A stretch of 64,000 nucleotides of DNA from Lamellibrachia satsuma (Eukaryota > Annelida > Polychaeta > Sabellida > Siboglinidae), in contig BSQZ01000021.1 of NCBI GenBank assembly GCA_033239005.1, forward strand, positions 6,607,501-6,671,500, in the 5' to 3' direction. Of the stretch, positions 59,201 to 64,000 are shown piece after piece. The position numbers and the translations under genes are program-made. How positions within the stretch are numbered: the first letter of the stretch is position 1; each line of letters begins with the position of its first letter. The notes beneath the pieces are model-generated. The model was not told the origin of the DNA, did no database searches, and was given only the letters and a program-made list of their open reading frames with translations.

Positions 59201-59573
59201 GTATTTGAGCGAGGGTAGATCTAACCAGGTACTGGGGTGAGGGTAGATCTAGTCTGGTACTGGGGTGAGGGTAGATCTAGCCGGGTACTCGGTGAGGGTA
59301 GATCTAGTCAGGTACTGGGGTGATGTGCCGATATTAAGTTTCTTGACTACTTTGTTCTAGACACATTTCTTGCCATTTTGCTAAAGATCTGACCTGGTTT
59401 AGCAAATTAACTGTTTTGGTGTATTCTTATTTTGTGTTTTATTTCTTACATTTCAGGTTACTCTATCAAAGGAATTTACAATCTCGAATGGACTTAGTTG
59501 GCACTTCAAGCTACCCCTAGTGGCTATTGGTGTCGACAAGAAGGTGCATTTCTACAGTGTGTCAGTTATATGA
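50228..59573 (+). CDS. NUP37: NUP37, nucleoporin of the Y-complex
   Basis: Seven exons join with consistent phases: 50228-50386, 54163-54287, 55639-55711, 57991-58176, 58557-58738, 58862-58997 and 59457-59573. They encode 325 aa ending in TGA; human NUP37 has 326. Family blocks are present in order: DTVHLVEFAPFEW, ITALAWSPETS, PKVIKFCTAGADHKIMLFSS, LGEHRDYVNEVCFHP, LIASVSDDHTCCVWSLEG, LMSADWCHGN and GLSWHFKLPL. NUP37 is a WD-repeat beta-propeller that binds NUP160 in the NUP107-160 (Y) complex of the nuclear pore and also acts at kinetochores. Intron 1 holds an almost full CR1 copy and intron 2 a fragment. Intron 3 holds a 54-bp array. Intron 6 begins with an array that includes the splice donor. 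Confidence 0.96.
50600..53757 (+). mobile_element. CR1-like LINE, nearly intact ORF2, in NUP37 intron 1
   Basis: It begins within an ORF1 esterase-like segment (GRADMYMKDGLHLSGKGAAV). ORF2 runs from about 50880 to 53643. The endonuclease has IIGITESWAN, MGDFNHGHIQW and GNSDHNQIHF. The reverse transcriptase has KKGSRNKSENYRPVSLTS, YLDFQKAFDKVPHQ, SGVPQGSVLGPILF and LKFADDTKLF, all catalytic blocks intact. Lesions seen: a frameshift near 51410 in an A run, another near 52012 and a TAA near 52122. The 3' end is CCACTTGCCATCTGG..TTGTTAAATC repeats. It is the best-preserved mobile element in the window. Confidence 0.95.
54437..55308 (+). mobile_element. CR1-like LINE, 5'-truncated fragment in NUP37 intron 2
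   Basis: It starts at CAGTATTCAGAAAGGTTACT, just after the position of the FADD motif, and matches 29920-30820 closely: EEYKMGDAVLGRTT, FSADMKVSEQCRIA, EDVDRNMVFKLKEGSR. A 13-bp deletion near 54855 shifts the frame. It ends with CCATCTGGAACTTG and a single TTGTTAAATC. Confidence 0.93.
56040..57178. repeat. 54-bp minisatellite, about 21 copies, in NUP37 intron 3
   Basis: The unit is CTGAGGTTGTTGTTAGCACT plus ACACTCTGGGTGATGTGTGT and ACTGTAGGTGCTGT. Variants include TTGTTG/TTGCTG, GCACT/GTACT and CTGTCTG/CTGCCTG. The 54-bp period (18 codons) leaves a 405-codon open frame on the minus strand with an 18-residue Ser/Thr-rich repeat. It is not a gene. Confidence 0.97.
58990..59325. repeat. About 28-bp minisatellite containing the NUP37 exon 6 donor, about 12 copies
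   Basis: Units of the form CAGGTACTGGGGTGAGGGTA plus GATCTAGT follow one another. The first copy is the real exon end and donor (exon ends at 58997, CAG/GTACTT). Later copies keep AGGTACT with small changes (GGGTACT, AGGTATT, AGATACT). Confidence 0.93.
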
Positions 59574-60158
59574 TCTAGAATGACCCCATGCAATTTTGGG
59601 AAGTGTAACGTGACTGTGTATGACAACACTCATATCATTGACTCTCAATCGAGTATAGTGGTTCACAAAACTTGAACGTTTGCCACAAATGACAGGTGTA
59701 TTTTGCAAACATTGATCAGTTTGTCATTTGCAGCATTACTGCTCCTAGTGTTTGTGGCTGTCAGCATATCCTGGATATGGCGCAGCTGTTACATGGCCAA
59801 GTGAAATAGCTGCATTCACCAGCAGGATCTGGTCATGCCACCTCTCAACTGAAGCCAGTTTTAGGAGAACCATTTAGTTAGATATCATTTCTAAGCACAA
59901 TAGAATTACAGATGTGATACACTGTACAGACGACTCTTGGATGCCATTTTGGGATTTGTTATAGTATATTAGTATTTACTCTTTCATTTCTGGCAGGAAA
60001 TCCCCTTTTCAGCTTCTGTCCCGTTTTTGTTTCAAAAATTATTTCTGCCATTTTAAGATGTCTGCATTTGGCGTGTTTGTTTTACAAGGTTATCGTGTGT
60101 GAAAAAGATAATTAATGTATGAATACTTATTATGTTAGTGTCTGCAAAATGTGTGCAA

Positions 60159-60185
60159 AATAAATTCAGTATATTTCCATTTATT
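60159..60185. terminator. Opposed polyadenylation signals of NUP37 and MRPL23
   Basis: AATAAA at 60159-60164 lies 586 bp after the NUP37 stop on the plus strand. TTTATT at 60180-60185 is AATAAA on the minus strand, 430 bp after the MRPL23 stop. The two signals are 15 bp apart, so the two 3' UTRs would meet or overlap here. Confidence 0.5.
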
Positions 60186-60614
60186 CAATGTACAAATTAA
60201 CCAGAGTGGCATTAGAACTGCTTAACTGGATTGTTGTAACTTAAAATTAACTTGAATGGTTTAATTGTGCTCCCAGAGAATCTCTATTGCAACCAAAATG
60301 TCTACCTGGTAGTATCCGTCGGTTTACAAATGCATGCACGCCACCCAGACGCACACAAGTTTACAAATGCATGCACATCACCCAGACGCACACAAGTGGG
60401 GATAAGAATTCTGAATTCAACCCACACCAACTATGTCGTTGCAGTCATTAAATTATACAGACACAATTGTTTGATGCATATATTTAATCATTTCAATATA
60501 TCTACAATATTACATACCAAATGTACATTTCAAGGTGCCCACAAAACGGCCCCACATTACCTATTTGTTCGACTAAGGTTTATGTTTGAATTCTTGTTAC
60601 TGATCAATGACTGG

Positions 60615-62561
60615 CTATCGAAACCAAGGAGGCAAGTCCATTCTGTCCCAAACTTTAGGCATTTCTTTCCTTGATTCATCTACTGTCTTCTGGAAGTCCT
60701 CTGTTGATTTTTCCTGTTCCGTTTTCTTCTCTTTAAACAGCTCTGGGAATTCAAAGTGCTGATCATCTGCCTACAATAAGTGTCGTGTGTATAACATTAC
60801 ACTGTAATAACCAATATCTCAAATTCAATCATCACAGAATGCCAAGTTATTAGTCTGCCAACAACATGAGTTCTTTGTCACAAAAAAAGACTATTTAATA
60901 CATTAAATTTCACACATTAGCATTTTAGTCCTGTGCTTCCAGCAGTAATATAACTTTAAATAAATGGAAAATAATTATAATATAATTATGAACTGTACAA
61001 AATTGTAGCATAGAGTAAGAAAGTAATGCCAAACATAAATGCAAAACATTTCTTCCCTACACACCAAGATGTCTTTACTTACCAACTGAACTATTGCCAT
61101 CTTCACATTATCTTTTGGCTGAATGTTGTACCCATAAGTTGGATGCTTTCTCTCTTTCCCTGAAGCAGACATTACTCGCATATCTATCTATTTAAAAGTA
61201 TACTAATACTCTGGTAGCATAGCTAATTGAATGGTACTGAAATTTAAAAGAAACAAAGACGTAATAGTTTAACTTTTTACAATATTATTGATGTAACAAC
61301 CTTGAAATAATAATTTTTTAAGAAATTAGAAAGCTGACATCATTGTGTTTGTGATTTTCACAGATAATTCACATATTTATTTCGAATATGTAAACAAAGT
61401 AACTAACCCAGCATTTGAATTCTTCCCTCATTAACTATTCCGTTACATTTCGTTGTGTCATAATCATTGTAATGTTTCCAAAATTTAGACATTTGCCTTT
61501 TAAAATAATCTATTAAGTATGTTTGTATGAATATTTAGTGAAACAGGTGTATGCCCTGACTCCAGCAGTATCAACATGGAAGTTGTATGTCACACTGATC
61601 ACCTCTAGCTACGTCAGTGATGAGACGGTACTACTACTACTACAACACTTACCTCGGATCATCTCTGTTGCCACAGACTGCACTGGAACATTGTAGATCT
61701 TCTCCAAGTAATTCTTTATATCAAATTTAGTCATCCTAAAACATAAATTCCCCTTATATAAATGTTCTCTAATATAAAAGTCAACATCAACATGACTGAA
61801 GCAAGTCTAATATGACTGTGTGTGTGCGTGTGTGATTGCATGCGTGTGTGTCCCTCTCCCCCCTCATTATCTCTATCCTTCTCGGTCTCTATATCTCTAC
61901 CCCTCTCTCTATCTTCCTCCCTCCCTTCACACCCTCTATCTCTCTATCCTTCTTGTTCTCTATGTATCTCTTTCCCCCTCTCCCTCTTTCTATCTCCCTC
62001 TCTCCCTTGGGAGGTGGGTGGGTGGGTTGTTAAAATATTACAAATTAACTTTACTAAATTATATTGTAAAAGCATAACTAATAACTCTATGGTAAATTAA
62101 AGAGTTTTACAAAGTATGAATATATGATGCATATAAAGCATGGTACATAACAAGGCACAAAACAAAATGGGGTCTGGAGACTCCTCTAAGACTAGTCGTT
62201 CTCGAGGTGCCACTGTACATCTGTATAAACTAGTTTTTTTAATGAATGAATGAAGTTTATTTCAACACAACTGGTCAAACAAAAATACTTATCTTCCCAG
62301 AAGCACAACAATGGAGAAATTAACTGTATATATCTCTGATTGTGCATATGTAAGTACACATTTTTTGGTGCATTATAAAATGAAAATATAATCAGTCAAA
62401 TGTTTACTTACTGGGGATGCACTTCAAAGCGTACAGATCCGCGAGGAACCTTTTCTTCAGGTTTGACCATCTTCATCCAGAAGAGGGGCATGAACACCCT
62501 CAATTGTGGATTCCCCTTCCAGTAGAGAGGGTACTGTGGGATGGTTCTCTTCCATAGTGGG
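60615..62561 (-). CDS. MRPL23: MRPL23, mitochondrial large-subunit ribosomal protein uL23m, partial
   Basis: Four minus-strand exons join with matching phases: 62561-62412, 61735-61653, 61183-61083 and 60770-60615. They give 162 aa plus an unseen 5' exon (the first base seen completes a codon). Blocks match MRPL23: IPQYPLYWKGNPQLRVFMPL, SVRFEVHPQMTKFDIKNYLE, KIYNVPVQSVATEM, KDNVKMAIVQL, FEFPELFKEK and the end DLPPWFR. Human MRPL23 has 153 aa and a similar PSWF end. uL23m sits near the peptide exit tunnel of the mitochondrial ribosome. The start exon, with the initiator Met, should lie upstream of 62561; I could not recognise it. The gene is tail to tail with NUP37. Confidence 0.94.
61815..62012. 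repeat. (TG)n and CT-rich low-complexity tract
   Basis: TGTGTGTGCGTGTGTG near 61816 is followed by about 140 bp of CTCTCCCTC/TATCT-rich sequence. It lies in an MRPL23 intron. Leu/Ser-rich ORFs here are artefacts. Confidence 0.9.
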
Positions 62562-62829
62562 CTGGAAGGAGGAATATGAGAAGATGCAAATAAACAGAGT
62601 TTTCATAAAATACAGTCTAATGCTCACCTGGTAATCTCACATTATTACTTGAGCTTAACATTAATCCACCACAGACATATAATATAATCATCAGTCTTTT
62701 CATCTAATGATGCAAGGAATAACTGGTACACATTTATTGCAGTTCACCATCATGCTCTCTTTAGCAGCAGTTCCTTGGTCACAATGTAATTTTGTTACAC
62801 AATGTGGTATGCTACAACTATGTTGTCAC

Positions 62830-63500
62830 ACTGGGTCTCCATGATTAGTCAAGTAGGTGGTTTTGTAGGTGTTGTAGGAATGTACCTTGGTATGACACCA
62901 GTCCCTCAAGCAAACCATTGCAGTAGTCAATATCTGAGAGTCCAGACCAGTGTTACCACATGCTCTGTACAACATTTGGTAATAAATCATTCATCAAATG
63001 AGCGAACATGGAAATTGCATTTCCGGCACAACACATCCACATGCAAACTGAGCCTCCAAAATGTTGTACTGTGGATAGGGAGAATAATTACATCACCATG
63101 CCCACTGTCACAAGCTCCAAATCATTGAAGATAATATATCCTCTTTTATCTGATTCAGTTTCAGCTTGTATTAAATTAACCACTGTTGGAGCTCAGCAAA
63201 GCACTGTACAATCCATCTGTTTGTTCTTTCAATCACCAACTTCAATTTCAATCACCAACACCAGCGTCATAGTTCACATATAGCACTGCACATCATCAGT
63301 GAACTTAAGATAATCAATACTGTGTTTTCCATAAGAGTGGTCATTATGGTAGTGAATACACTGAATAGAATAGGGCCCAACACCATGCCATGTGGTACTC
63401 TACTGTTGAACCCCATTCAGTGTGATGACTGGACTGGTATAGAAATTTGGAGACATGTGAAGGCACTTTTTATTCCTGACAGCAAATTTTGTTTCATAAC
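62830..63500 (-). mobile_element. Highly decayed LINE reverse transcriptase relic
   Basis: On the minus strand, RVPHGMVLGPILFSVFTT near 63345-63400 corresponds to the VPQGSVLGPxLFxxY block. YLKFTDDVQCYM-like sequence near 63275-63310 corresponds to YADDxQLY. Further on, CRKCNFHVRSFDE lies near 63000-63040 and a degraded SRLDYCNGLLxGL end near 62890-62935. Many frameshifts and stops interrupt it. Confidence 0.6.
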
Positions 63501-64000
63501 TTTCATTGGCATTGCTAAGGATTATAAAAATATGTGTGAGATTACAGACCTTTGTCTTTGCCGTGAGGCCATGACATTTAATGGAAAACTGCAAGTCTCA
63601 TGGCTTATGCGTACGAGTTGACAGATATGCATAACCCTTATATTAGAGAATTATTTAGAAAAACCATGCAATAGCATGCCATAGTAGACATAGTATAGAC
63701 AATTTACAATACAAGATTGACTTCACATTATCATGCAATAATATAGACTATACAAACAAAAAATTCCACATCTGAATTAGGCTTACAAATATAAAGAAAA
63801 GTGCATCTTAGTGGTCGCCTATAATGTAATATATTCGCAAAGGAGTACAACTACTAAGTACATGTATTATCGCCCGAACGTGAATGTCATGACAAAACCG
63901 ACATGTAGTTGCATAATTATCGCATGATATTTTCGGGGGTTTACATCAAAAATACAGAGTTTTTTCAAAATACCATACACAGGTCGAAACTAAAACAACG
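63501..64000. other. Unannotated end of the window
   Basis: No exon or repeat is recognised. The first MRPL23 exon and its promoter could lie here or beyond the window edge. Confidence 0.4.

Overview
The window is animal nuclear DNA, probably from an aquatic invertebrate. A mollusc or other lophotrochozoan is my guess, with low confidence. Evidence: short conserved exons with GT..AG introns, an AT-rich background, many CR1-like and other non-LTR retrotransposons, a tRNA-derived SINE, and many minisatellites and (TA)n tracts. Nothing here is bacterial.

I assembled six host genes from exon fragments with matching splice phases. From left to right they are: SUPT3H (+, 11482-19752, N-terminal histone-fold exons not seen); COX17 (-, 22816-24180, complete, two exons); a TAF13-like gene or pseudogene (+, 34078-36985, in-frame TGA); a C6orf118-like coiled-coil protein (-, 38086-48710, seven exons, 477 aa); NUP37 (+, 50228-59573, seven exons, 325 aa, complete); and MRPL23 (-, 60615-62561, first exon not found). 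SUPT3H/COX17, TAF13/C6orf118 and NUP37/MRPL23 are tail-to-tail pairs. C6orf118 and NUP37 are head-to-head. SUPT3H and TAF13 encode related SAGA/TFIID histone-fold subunits; the other genes serve copper delivery for cytochrome oxidase, the nuclear pore and the mitochondrial ribosome. They share no pathway that I can see.

Region by region: 1-7.6 kb holds decayed LINEs on both strands, one carrying a 92-bp, 21-copy array grown out of its own endonuclease sequence. 7.8-11.4 kb is simple sequence and minisatellites. 11.4-19.8 kb is SUPT3H, with five large arrays in its introns. 24.6-30.8 kb is a CR1 LINE split by a 2.8-kb inverted-repeat element with 8-bp target duplications that encodes a PHD-like zinc finger. 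31-34 kb holds a SINE and a 55-bp array. 34-37 kb is TAF13 with a hAT-like 784-bp element in an intron. 38-48.7 kb is C6orf118, whose introns carry three retrotransposons. 50-60 kb is NUP37, with two CR1 copies and two minisatellites. 60-64 kb is MRPL23 and a LINE relic.

The two most unusual observations are these. First, several minisatellites contain a functional splice site of the host gene in every unit: two donors and one acceptor in SUPT3H, and one donor in NUP37. Second, the element at 24889-27681 has long inverted ends built from a repeated CTCGGCCTG-type motif and carries a PHD-like finger gene.
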